This document shows, one piece after another, positions 23,105-34,162 of a stretch of DNA of 64,000 nucleotides. Below the pieces are notes generated by a model. That model was not told the origin of the DNA. It made no database searches and saw only the letters and a list, made by a program, of their open reading frames with translations. How positions within the stretch are numbered: the stretch's first letter is position 1; every line of letters starts with the position of its first letter. Origin of the DNA: Patiria pectinifera (lineage: Eukaryota; Echinodermata; Asteroidea; Valvatida; Asterinidae); the NCBI GenBank assembly GCA_029964075.1, contig CM057147.1, positions 14,715,513-14,779,512 on the forward strand, given 5' to 3'. The position numbers and the translations under genes were made by a program.

Positions 23105-23818
23105 CTAGTTCCCAGACCAAAAGAATCTGACTTTTCCTGATGAATCTTAGGTCAGGTAGCCTCCGGTAATACATTGTATTACTATGTACGTCACGTGACT
23201 AAAACAGGAGGAATTTCTCCTTTTTCTGAAAATGTCCGAAGTTTGCCGAGTTCATTTCGTCGACAATCGGATAGCGCCCGAGTATTTCCGAGTATAATAT
23301 AGGTTTAATTAACTGCTAATTGCTTATTAACAACTTTTTAAAATGAGTTGATAATTAACATTCATTGCTTTCATTAAGAAAACTTGAAATTCAACGACGA
23401 TTTTGTGCATCAAGTGTTTCGGATTGTATGGGCAAACTTTTGCTGCGTCATGTATTTTTTGAATTTGACGACCGTTACCAAGATTTTCCAAAACTCGGTC
23501 TTCATTCGGCTCCGCCTGCTAACAGTGCTATTTGGGTGCCTAATTTTGAAGATTCCAGATCAACATTAGTCAATGTTATCTTACAGAAATATCAAACTGT
23601 ATTATCATAACTGCATGATCAAACGAAGCAAGTGATTCATTTACAAATTTGATCAGAACATTGAAAGCTATAAGTGATAAAGCGAAATCGGAAACGAAGC
23701 TGAGCTTTGAAAAGGGCCGTCAATGTCGTTATGTTTATTTTTAGCCACGGAGGCTGCCTGACCTACAATTTAGACGTGGGCATCGGGAATAATTGTCAGG
23801 TCTAGGGAACCAGACTAG
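23105..23818. mobile_element. DNA element with inverted ends, 0.7 kb
   Basis: The left end CTAGTTCCCAGACC ... AGGTCAGGTAGCCTCCGG is mirrored on the right by CCACGGAGGCTGCCTGACCT ... GGTCTAGGGAACCAGACTAG. The interior has an 81-codon frame (23365-23610) without recognisable domains. It looks non-autonomous. Confidence 0.65.
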
Positions 23819-25484
23819 GGAATAAAAATGGTTTTAAAATATATTTTTTTTCAATCTATTATAAAAGCAGGAGGGACACTTTTTTTTGTTAGTGAAATGA
23901 GCTTTTTTTTCTTGACTGCCCAGCCTTTTTCAACGTGGTAGTTTAGGATCAGTTCAACTAGACTGACAACATATATTTTACAAGCTAATTAGGGCAAGCT
24001 TGTTTCATGTGCTGGCCGTTTATTTGAAGAAAGTCCGACTTGGGGGGTTGTCTAAAGCCCAGTTGCGGTACTCCTAAATGCCAAAGTTAGACAAGGCCAG
24101 TCTTGGTTCGGTTCCTCTGAACATTATTCTCTGTCAAGGCAACTTTTTACATGTATAGATACAATGGAGATAACAAATGAGCTGTTTACTGTGAAAGTGA
24201 TCTAAAACTGGATCATTGTTATATGGGGCAGGCTGGGGTGTCTCTGCGGGAGATGGGTTCATGGAGTTGGTTGATCCCTCCACAGAAGACTATTATTAAC
24301 TATTATCAACTTTTCCATATTTTTTTTTTTTTTTTCAAAGCAAAAGAGATGCGAAAGTTGAATGCACGCCGGAAAAGCTGTGGTTTTGCCTTAGGCGAAT
24401 ACAGATTTTTTTGTTTTTGTTTTTTTACTTTTGGGGTCGACTTTTTTAATGTAAGTGCGTTGTACCGGTACATGGACTTTTTCAGATGGCCTGGATGCAA
24501 GTTGAAACTTTTTTTAAAACTTACATAACCTTGGTAGTCACAAAAATGAAAAAAAATCCATATACGGAGTTTTCAAGTTTTCATGACACATACGTGGAAA
24601 GTTAATTGCCAGGCTAAGAAAAGCTGCAGACTTGCTTTATAACATTGGTGGCTGACTTAACCCTTTTTTTAATTACTGAAAACATGAAAGCCAAATTCTG
24701 GGATTTATTTTTTTAGGCATGACAACTTGATGATGTAATGTCAAATTATATCAAGGGGTAATTCGTAAAAAAAAAAAAAAAAAAAACAAGCAAAAATCTA
24801 ACAGTTTTGTGGGTTGCGTATCTGGGTCATTCTACAAATTTAGGGTCCAAAGGGTGATATTTTTCCTGTCCCTGTTACCTTGGTACTTTGTCATTTGTCA
24901 TTCAAGTATCATTAAGAATGACTGCAAACGATTTTCAGTTGTTGGGTAAGTAGTTTGCTAGTCACATTCACTCTTGAAGGACGACTGCATAAAAACTAAC
25001 CTGGAGCCCCAAATCCTCCCAAATCCTCTTTGCAAAATGCAGGATTTTGCAGGATTGAGGCTACATGGCAAAAGTGTGTTGCTGATTTTGCAGGATGCAC
25101 TGTGTCAAGTACTTGGGCCGGACCTTGTGTTGTTTATGCTCAGCGTTGTATAAAGTTAGGCCTATATTATACTTGAAATCAGTGTCCGCAATAAGCGGTA
25201 TCGCATCGCAATTTGCGACACATTCGAGGCCGACTGCGACACAATTTTTAAAGTGCATCGCAAAACTGCTATACAACATTTTGATCATGAAAAGTTGACA
25301 CAAAGTGTACTTGCCACCAAATTTCGGTCCACTGAATTCCACAACTATCGGACATGGTAAACATCCATCATGTTTTGATTTAGTTAAGCTTAAATACTGA
25401 AAAAGAACGTCAATTTTGTTCAGCTGTATAAAATCTGTACGTGTTTAGTTTGTAAACAGGCGGCGTCTGATGGGCCAATAACGA

Positions 25485-25597
25485 GACCACGTGATAAACG
25501 CAGCTAATAATTTGGAATCGCACTTATGATCCGGACAAAAGGAATGCCCGGAGCGTCAGTGCGATACCAAATTATCCGCAGCATGTATCACGTGGTA
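25485..25597. mobile_element. Short foldback element
   Basis: CCACGTGATA and TAATTTGGAATCGCACT on the left pair with AGTGCGATACCAAATTA and TATCACGTGG on the right around a 33-base loop. Confidence 0.7.
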
Positions 25598-25827
25598 AAT
25601 CACGTGCATGATCGGAGGAGGTTGCAGGACGTATGTCGAGATTTTACCTCGTACTTTGAAATTGAATCTGCTGCGACTGTGCGAGGAATAATTTATGGAT
25701 TTATAAAAGAAATAACACGTTTGTACACTATCTGGTCAAGTATTCAACAAACTTTATTCTTATTCTTACTCACTGGTAAATATATGCATGAAATGAGTAT
25801 TTTGGTGGCTAAAAAAAGTTACATGCA

Positions 25828-25910
25828 CGCCGTGCATGCTCAGTAAAAAAGCTACGTGCAGCGGTGCACAAGCTAAAATCTACATGCACTGGTGCATGCG
25901 TGCACCCGGG
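25828..25910. repeat. Short imperfect tandem repeat
   Basis: Three related units: TTACATGCACGCCGTGCATG, CTACGTGCAGCGGTGCAC and CTACATGCACTGGTGCATGC, each itself a small palindrome around TGCA. Confidence 0.6.
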
Positions 25911-26383
25911 TAAATCGAGCCCTTTTCTCATCACTATTCTTTAGATATTTGTCGGTTTATCTTAAACATTTTGCCGACACGGAAAACGGGTTTACCCCTT
26001 CAAGTAAATCACTTGATACGCACGTGGGATTCGTGGGAACTAAAACGTCAAAATCCCAGCTGTGTTGTCGTTTGTGCGCTGTGTAGCATATTGATGAAAA
26101 CATGGCTACTACGAAAACTACCGGTATCAAGGCAAATACTGCCAATAATTGGCAGGCGGATCTAGACCCGGGCCAGGAATGGCCCGGGTTAATAAATTGC
26201 TTTTTCACTCGAAAGTTATTCCAGCAAGCATGCAGCTCCTGAAATAAACAGACAACTGATGAGTCATTAAGTTCACAGCTTAACGTACGGTTACTTCTTT
26301 ATTGCTTTGTAATTTGTACAGTCTGACACTGACAGGTAAATACATGTAGTAATTGCAAAGCCGAGGCTAAATTTGAGTATAAC

Positions 26384-26447
26384 AAAACTGCTATGCAAAA
26401 TTGGTAAACTGCTATGCAAATCAAAATTTGCATAGCAGTTTTGCTAT
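26384..26447. repeat. Small hairpin
   Basis: CAAAACTGCTATGCAAA and its reverse complement TTTGCATAGCAGTTTTG, with one further copy of the arm (AACTGCTATGCAAAT) in between. Confidence 0.75.
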
Positions 26448-26464
26448 ACAAAAAAAAATCCTTA

Positions 26465-26708
26465 AGGCTTACCCTGCTTGAAATCCTCCCCAAGGCTGCT
26501 CCATGATGTCACTGGCTCTGCCTCAACATTGACAGTGATTGTCGGAGGATTTTGCAGGATTGAGGCAGTGGTCACCCCTCCAAGGACCACATCCAAGAAA
26601 TTTTGGAGGATTGAGGTTGTATGCTATTTTTAAGTGGCGGCAGTTGGAGGATTTTGCAGGATTGAGGTTACATCCTAGTAAATATGCCTAGGGAGTTAGG
26701 GTTAAAGG
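26465..26708 (-). mobile_element. TTAA-type MITE (copy 2)
   Basis: Reverse-complement homologue of 1377-1625: on the minus strand it opens TTTAACCCTAACTCCCTAGG and contains AATCCTGCAAAATCCTCC twice, GGGGTGACCACTGCC and CAGTGACATCATGGAGCAG. Shorter related pieces are at 24985-25090, 4716-4930 and possibly 55341-55717. Confidence 0.65.
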
Positions 26709-26881
26709 GTGCATCGGAATTATAAAATCCTAGATGTCAAATGTAACAGGGCACACAAAAAGTGAAAATGTGGACCCCAAATTTGTAAAATGATCCATCT
26801 ACCACCGTATGTAACAAAAGATCATTCCCCCTGCCAAACAGACGCAGCCCACCCCCTCCTCGTTAATTATACCCATCTTAC

Positions 26882-27043
26882 CTGTAATGTGTCAAAGATG
26901 AATTCTTTGCTGCAGTATTTGCATGGGATCTGTCTCTTGGGGCATTCGTTCATCATGTGGGCGTTGATGTATCTGCGTTGCAGCTGAGCCCCACACTTGT
27001 TTTCACAGAAGACCACTTCGAGCTGGCATCGCCCCGTATGATG
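26882..27043 (-). CDS. TRAF4: TRAF4-like gene, exon with zinc fingers 3 (end), 4 and 5 (start)
   Basis: Internal exon of 54 codons, phase 0 at both ends, flanked by CACAG acceptor and CAG|GTAAG donor. It starts HHTGRC, which completes finger 3. It carries finger 4 (CENKC ... HMMNEC) and ends with the Cys-x2-Cys half of finger 5 (CKYC) and KEFIFDTLQ. FCENKCGA and KEFIFDTLQ are close to YCENKCGA and KEFVFDTIQ of vertebrate TRAF4, which is the strongest evidence for orthology within the family. Zinc ligands are all present. The downstream intron is 7.06 kb; the upstream one is 854 bp. Confidence 0.94.
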
Positions 27044-27897
27044 CTGTGACAAAGGGCAAAGTAAAAATGCAAAGAAACTGTTAAATCATTCAGTGTTTTG
27101 TTGTAAGGAAAAAAATCTTGGATATTCATTATAGTGCACTTTAAACGTTATAACCACTTAATACAGGGTTTTCACTTCTGTATAAAAACGAACTTCACTG
27201 AGTTTTCTCTGATATCTCCCTGACAACATTCTCAAAATGTCAAGAGAAACAGTTTCACTCTAACAAGGTTGCTGGGAGAGTCAAGAGGTGGTGTAGCACA
27301 GCCAATTGTTATTGTCTGAAGAGGTGTGTAATATTTCGCACTGCATAAACACTAAAAAGCCACCATAGCCAGAAACTCATTTCCTAGGTTTCTCCGGATT
27401 TCCAGAGTTGCCAGTGGATCAAAAAAAAAAAAAGGTGGGGGGGGGGGGCAACCTCCTTTGATGCAAGGAGGACATTTTCCCCCCTTTTTTTCTTTTCATC
27501 CTTTATAATAATAGTCCACAAATCAATGAAGGGTAAAGCCGTGAGTTCAAAGCAGCAATTAAATAATTTTCCTTCGCTCCTTTTTAAAATTATATTATCC
27601 ATCTGTTTGTTGAGGGTGGGACCATCGACACTGGCAATCTAGCCAAATTTTGACATCCCCAAAAACTAAACCAGCCATTCAAGTTACATGTATTAAAAGT
27701 ATGAAAAAAACATTACCAGCCTACTTCCCAACTTCAAAATCTATTGTTCAACTAAATCTGCTGGCAAACTAGCCAAACCACTGGCCATCCAGCAAGCCAG
27801 CCAGCCAATTCACCAGCCAGCTTGCCAGCCAAATAACCTTTCCGGTAAGAAAATTTATATCAGTCGTAAAACGAGTGAAAGTGATTCCTTTCCCTAC

Positions 27898-28056
27898 CTC
27901 CATTCTCTGTCCTGGGAACTGACCGCCGCAGAACTCACATGTCGTATTTCTCTTAGGACAGTCAAACTGTCGATGGTCCTTCAAGTGGTTCCTAGCAACC
28001 ATGGCCGAGCACTCGGTGCAGGCAGCCATGTTGTATGCACAGGACTCCAGGTGGGG
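27898..28056 (-). CDS. TRAF4: TRAF4-like gene, exon with zinc fingers 1 (end), 2 and 3 (start)
   Basis: Internal exon of 53 codons, phase 0 at both ends, between a TGCAG acceptor and a GAG|GTAGGG donor. It begins PHLESC, the His-x3-Cys half of finger 1. It contains finger 2 (CTEC ... HRQFDC) and finishes with finger 3's Cys-x2-Cys (CEFC) and GQFPGQRME. The pattern DCPKR-x3-CEFCG matches vertebrate TRAF4 at the same position. Upstream lies the largest intron seen, 19,774 bp, which holds the DIRS element and the SINEs. Splitting fingers at introns is consistent along this gene. Confidence 0.93.
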
Positions 28057-28329
28057 CTGCATAAAAGACAAAAAAAATGTAAATATTAAATAGAAATTAC
28101 TATTCGGACTGGCCACCTTTCACTAATTAATGACACTCTGTATAACTTGCTTCATTTTACAGTGAGTTTTCCAAATATCAAACTTACATGTAATGTTACT
28201 ATTTTGTTTATTTACACCATGTCAAGAACCAGTGATCCAACTCAGAACAGATTTTCTCTTAAAATTGGTGCATTGTATACAGTAATTTATTACATATTAT
28301 TCATGAGATGGAATTTTTGCGTCGGGGTG

Positions 28330-28560
28330 ATGTAAATCAAATTAGGTTTTGCCCTTCATGATGTACATCAGATTTGAACCAGCCAAGCAATCCCCTTAGC
28401 TCGATGGTCGAGTGGTAAGACATCTGCACTAGAAAGCAGGAGGTCGTGGGTTCGAGTCCCACCCGAGTGATTTTTTCCCAACTTTCACTCGGGAGGTAAC
28501 ACACTGAGTATACAGTGTTTATACGTCGGTGAAGGGCAAAACCTGATTTGATTTATATCA
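28330..28560. mobile_element. Inverted-repeat unit enclosing a tRNA-like gene
   Basis: TAAATCAAATTAGGTTTTGC then CCTTCA at 28332-28357 is mirrored by TGAAGGGCAAAACC then TGATTTGATTTATATCA at 28530-28560. The tRNA-like sequence lies between them. A solitary GTGAAGGGCAAAACCC occurs at about 56581, possibly a fragment of the same repeat. Confidence 0.65.
28397..28470 (+). tRNA. tRNA-like sequence, serine-type anticodon loop; possibly a pseudogene or SINE head
   Basis: 74 bases with a perfect A box (TGGTCGAGTGG, 28405-28415) and a perfect B box (GGTTCGAGTCC, 28449-28459). The acceptor arms TAGCTCG and CGAGTGA pair with one mismatch, the T arm GTGGG/CCCAC is perfect, and a run of six T (28471-28476) would end Pol III transcription. 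The anticodon loop CTAGAAA suggests AGA (Ser). The anticodon stem CTGC/GCAG leaves an eight-base loop, and the variable arm is short, unlike true tRNA-Ser. It is best read as a tRNA-derived copy that may still be transcribed. Confidence 0.55.
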
Positions 28561-29114
28561 AATTTCCAAAATCCACTTTTTAGAGTTTGTTTCTTTTTCT
28601 ATAACAAAACAAAGTTATTAGCTTCAGTTCGTTTTAGACATTTTCGACACATACATGCACATGTGCAACAGTAAAAATACTTTGCATTGATCTCTCTCAC
28701 AGCATGCTTGACATATGTACAGTTGTAGTAAACAGAAATGATGCATTTTCCTCCATTTCCTCACAAAAAAAAAAAATCAGCAGGTCTTGTTTTTTTTTAC
28801 TAAAAAACTGCAAGAGTTATTTTACGACCAGCTTTGATAAAGTACACGTACTCGCCATCCATTACTTCCGTGATTTTTATGAGAATTGTCATTTTACTCC
28901 TACCGGTACCTTCATATCTAAACTCATAAATATGCACTTGAGAGTATATACATACTACATCATTTAAAGAGCACTCTAACAGCACATGCACAGCGGCGAT
29001 AGAAACAGAATTAATAATCCATAATTTTTTATCTGCATTTGAATAGTATGGCTGAGTGACAGCAAGTATGAATCTGTGTTGTTATTCTTTCAATCCATGC
29101 ATGGCCGGATCATA

Positions 29115-29620
29115 CAGGGTGAGTCAAAAAAAGCAAAACCCAAATGTTGGGATCATTTTTTAGTGAAGTTTTGCATGTAGCACTTTCAAAATCTAGCATA
29201 TGCAAGCCCAATTCATAAGCTTTTTTTCAGTACAAGAATCATTCAAGTCACTCATGTACTTTTCAAGTTACGGAATTTTAAACACAACCACCGTTTTATA
29301 GTTTTGTCCACGGATCACAAGAAGGTAAGTGTTCTTTCAGCAAAACGAAAACGAGTAACATAGGGATGTACCCGAATTGTTTTCGTTTTGCTGAAAGAAC
29401 GTACACCTTTTTTTGTGATCCGTGGACAGAACTTTAAACGGCGGTTGTGTTTAAAATTCCTTAACTTGAAAAGTACATGAGTGTTTTGAATGATTCTTGT
29501 ATACTAAAAGAAAGCATATGAATTGGGCTTTCATATCCTAGATTTGGAAAGTGCTACATGCAAAACTTCACTAAAACAATAGTCCCGGCACTTGGGTTTC
29601 ACTTTTTTTGTCTCACACTG
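29115..29620. mobile_element. Mariner-like foldback MITE with TA duplication
   Basis: A 506-bp element flanked by TA on both sides. It starts CAGGGTGAGTCAAAAAAAG and ends CTTTTTTTGTCTCACACTG. The two arms are near-complete inverted repeats of about 230 bp (for example GTGTTCTTTCAGCAAAACGA against its complement near 29380). TA target duplication and CAGGGTG termini are typical of the Tc1/mariner superfamily. No transposase is present. A second copy lies at 39845-47366. Confidence 0.85.
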
Positions 29621-29622
29621 TA

Positions 29623-30880
29623 TTATTCAAATCACTGGCAATATTTTAGCAGTCTAACAAAAAATCACGTCAATGCATACATTTGCCCTTAAAAAAATAC
29701 AAGTACACGTAGCGAATGCACTCTTAACATGACTACGATAAATATAGGCCAACAAATATGGAATTTCCAAAAATAGTTTTGCATAAATAAACCCTGCTAC
29801 TGCTGTAATATAAACAATTGTAAACATGGGATTCTTGTTTGGTTTTGTAACTTAATTGATAAAGACTTTTAGTTTCATATCCATGTGCGACCGAATTTTG
29901 TTCTCAACTTCTCGATTACTTGATACTATTTATATCGATATCGCCGAAAGCAGTTTTTTAATCATATCGAAATATCAAATTTTTTGATATTGAGGAATGA
30001 TATCGAAAACATCGAAAATGCGTCAGATTATCGTCAAAATAAATCTCCCGTTTGAGCTTTTACTTTGTGTTTAACGCTTGTGTTTAACTCTCAGTGATGA
30101 GATTTGTTTTAAAAAGTTTGAGCAATATGCTCCAGAGAAAGCCGTGGCAAATTGGGACTTTAGATTGTTTTTGTTTGTTTGTTTGTTTTTTAAATCAAAG
30201 TGTCATCTTTTTATTTCACTTTTACATGGGATAATCGATATATCGAATATTCCTGATATTGGATTTCCGATATCCATTATTAAAAATTTTGATATCGACA
30301 GTACTTCCAAACTGCCCGCAGCGAATTTGTTGCGTTTTCAGTGACGCCAGTATATTCAGTTTACAATACAAAACCTTTTACTTTACTACGAGTATCCTCG
30401 TAGCGGCATCTGGTACGCCTGTCAAGTACGACTGTATTGCTAGTCGGCAGTCAACGCGTTAAATGTATACGTATATGAAGCCACTCAATGAAAGAAAGCT
30501 ATCAAATGTGAAATGTTTACATTCGGCAACTGTGTAAACATTTCAACATGGTTTCACTTTCTGCTAGTTTTCTGGGCTCCAAAGCTAAACACACGGATAT
30601 GCTTAATAATGTTGAACTATATACAGAGAATATGGGCCATTGCAAATAGATATAATGCCAATCGGAACTACATTATGTGACAGGGCTACCCTGCTTTCTC
30701 ACATCAAATAGTGACAAGTTGTTTGAACAGTATGACGCTACATAGTAATGTTTGTTTTTTAAAAAGACAAATCTTGCATTGCATTTACCGGTATACATGA
30801 TACTGCTGTCCTTGAATTATGCATTTCAAATTTTATGCGACAACAAAACAATTTCAAAATGGCAAGAATTGCAGTCTAAT
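29623..30880. other. No gene; GATATC-rich patch
   Basis: Around 29930-30010 and 30230-30300 there are many ATCGATATC-like words. They form a loosely inverted arrangement without a clear element boundary. Confidence 0.4.
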
Positions 30881-31179
30881 TGTGGGGTGCTGTGGTCCAG
30901 TGGTTACGGTGTTCGACTCGTGTGCCGTGGTACGTGGGTTCGAATCCTGACGGGGAACATGGTGCTTGTGCGCTTGGGCAAGGCACTTTACTACGATTGC
31001 CTCTCTCCACCCAGGTTTAGTAAATGGGTACCTGGTAGGAAGAAATTCCTTCAATGCTTGAGCACCGTAATGGCAGCCGTGCTGAAGCCAGGGTAATAAT
31101 AGAGCGCCAGGAGCGTCACTTCGTGACGGACATGAGCGCTATACAAGATGCCATTGTTATTATTTATTATTATTATTAT
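30881..31179 (+). mobile_element. tRNA-derived SINE (full length)
   Basis: The head has an A box TGGTCCAGTGG (30893-30903) and a B box GGTTCGAATCC (30937-30947). The body contains GGGCAAGGCACTTTACTACG and GCCTCTCTCCACCCAGG, with GGGTACCTGG further on. The tail is GAGCGCTATACAAGATG followed by (TTA)n. The same family occurs at 37265 and 37585-38000. Confidence 0.88.
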
Positions 31180-34023
31180 TTAATTTCTTCCCCCTTACTC
31201 TGTAATCCTTTTACTGATCACTACAGTCCATAATTTTGTTGGAAGATGTCAAGGGGACTGCCACATTTTGTACACTGGACAGTAGATTTTAAGGCCAGTT
31301 TTAAGAGAGATAAATTATTGCATACCTCAAGGACTTGCTTTTAATTCGGGAAAAACAATCACAATCCTCCATGCTACAACCCAATCGACCCCACAACACA
31401 TCATGCCTAACCCTAAAGCCTCTCTGTCATGCCTCACAGAACCCCCCCCCCCATCAGACAAACAGACGCCTGGAGACACCAACCAACAGATAATGGTGTC
31501 TAGGTCAGGTAGCAAACCCAATTACAGACACTCAGGGGTTATAATCAGATCTGCTGGCCAGCGGCATCAGGGCGAAGACGATGGCGCGAAATGAACCAGA
31601 AAGAAAAAGGAATTATACTGCTTGTATTCACTACATGAATTTTTGCTTATATTCTTTAAAGTTTAACATGTCAATCACAAACTTCATGTAAGATTGTGTA
31701 ATTAAATACATAAACATGTTACCTGGGCTAAATATGCTTAACGTTATGATCCCTGTGCTCTTCAACAAATTCAATTTTTTTTCTATTAATACATTTTCAA
31801 TTTGTGTTTTTAACTGAATCAAACCCAAAAAAATCCCTTTTTTTCCCATTATTTTTGACTTTTGACAAAAATTCTACCACTGAAACAGTAGATTTCCAAC
31901 ATTGCTACCATGGATATTTCCATATTTCCACAATATTAGCTTCGGAAATTTCTGTATGAACAAATTTCTGCCTCTGAAGTATACAAAAATACATACATGT
32001 ACTCTTAAACGTGTAAAGCCAGATTTTGTATTTTGATACCTGCTACAGTCCAAGTGCATGGAATGGGGGTGTACATACACGTTCTGGTATATATCCGCAT
32101 TTATGTATTTGCCTGCAATCGGGGACCCCCTATTGTCCCTTTGTAACTTTTTAGGAAGACCTCCCATATGTTTTGTACACGATCATAAATTGGGGACCTT
32201 CGGGAGATTGGGGACCCTATTGTCCTCTATTGTTCAACGTCCCCTATTGAATGCAGAAACAAACTCACACATCTTCAACCTCCCCCAGTCAGTGCGCAGG
32301 GTTCGGAAAAGTGCTTGCGTTTATTTGCAGCGTATGCATAACTCGCTTGGTAAATTGAATATTCATGAGATCGGGGGACCACATTTGAAAATTCATTTTT
32401 TTGATAACTAGTCTTTAAAAGAAAGTTTTTACTCACAAATATAGTAGAGAATACTCAAGCCTAATTGTGAAATGAGATTTCTAAAATTTTCATAAAGTAT
32501 TTCAAGAAATATGAGAATGAAAGTTTTACTGAAATTGTCGAGAAATTTCGGTTTGCGAAAACCGTCTTTTTTCTATATAAAACGAAACCGTGCAGCATCA
32601 TGTTACAGTTTGATGAGAAGCTTTGTTATTAAATTCACCAATTATCATAACCGTGAATCATATAAGTACCCAAAATAGTCAGGAGCACGCAAAATTTACG
32701 GCCATTCTGAACGTTCAGGATACGAAAAAAATTACACTCTGGAAGCACGTGTAAGCGCCGCACAGCATGAGTGTACATTTCTCATTGGGCCAGACCCGCA
32801 ACCAACACGCGTTTTGACCAATCACGCAACAGCACACGAGGCTTCCGTATGTCGGGTACCCCGTTCTATGCGTGCTTATGGATATCTTATAATCTCGAAC
32901 TAAATGTGCCCGACTATAGAATATAAACTGGCGATGTGTCCTTTCTCAAAGTTTCAACGACTAGCTGTGCAAGAAAATAATATACTTTCAATGCTATTCA
33001 TATTTCTAGACCGTTATGATTTAAGATTAATGTAATAAACCATTATTTTTTGGCAATAATGTCTCCCATTTTCTAGATGCTTTTTGTTTGTTGACAGTTT
33101 CAATGTGCATGAACATGAAAAATATAAACACAAAAAAGAACATGAAAATATAAACACAAATAATCAAAGGCATGTCTCTTTTCATGACTGAAATTCTGGA
33201 AAACGATTTAATCATAAAATCAGAAGTGCAAAGTTACATACTTTTGAGCTGGATTTAATCATTACATCAGTGAGTTAACATATTACTAAAACCCTGGAAA
33301 CTTGAACCACTTACACTTACAAAACATTGCTTTCTGAAAACATAGAATGACTTAGGCCCTAATTATAAATATAAAGCAACTTTAAAAAAATGAACTTAAA
33401 AATACATGCAAGCCAAACTTTCTTCAAAGTGCGAGGTTAATAATGCTCGCTCTAGGATGTACATGTATACACTTTCTTGCTATATTTCATGAGCTTATAA
33501 AATAAATTCCCTACCCAAGCTTGCCCACAAGCAACTCAACCTAGGACAATAACAAGGCCATTGAATTGCTCCATTTCTTGACAATAATAGTTAAATATGC
33601 AAACAATTACACAAATCTTTACAAGCTTTGTTTAGAGTGCAGTGTATAGCTGTTTGCAGACATTTTCATCATATTTTTGTTTTTTTAAATATACAGCACA
33701 CTCACAAAATGACTTAATTGAAAAAGAAAGAAAGTGGAAAATCAGCAATGATTGAATTGATTCTTCAGGGCTCTTTTTATACATGATCTGAATACAACAT
33801 GCCATGAAAATCCTTGACGCCTGATTTGTGGGCTGTTGACAACACGTATTTGAATTTAGGCATGCAACAAATAAGGATGTCTGTCTAGTGATGTGTCCGG
33901 TCAGATTGACCAGGCCAAACCATCCCGAAACATTATTTTGTAAACCGGAATCCGAACGGAAACCAATTTGAACTCCCTAAAACCAACCTGATCCGACCCG
34001 ACAAAAATTTAAGGAAAACCAAC
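31180..34023. other. No gene seen in TRAF4 intron
   Basis: Only short chance frames. TTGGGGACC words recur near 32120, 32200 and 32370. Confidence 0.45.
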
Positions 34024-34162
34024 GGAAAAAATGTTGCAACCTGACGCCACTTCCATGATTGTGTACAAAGTTTATGTAGAGTCAAGACAATTTTAAGTAT
34101 TTTCTAACAACATTGGAATTTTATGAAAAAAAAAGTGGCCTCAGGTTGCAACATTTCTTCCG
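34024..34162. mobile_element. MITE of the same family (copy 3, short)
   Basis: Cleanest ends of the family: GGAAAAAATGTTGCAACCTG followed by ACGCCACTT, and on the right AAGTGGCCTCAGGTTGCAAC then ATTTCTTCC. It is shorter inside than copies 1 and 2. Confidence 0.75.
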
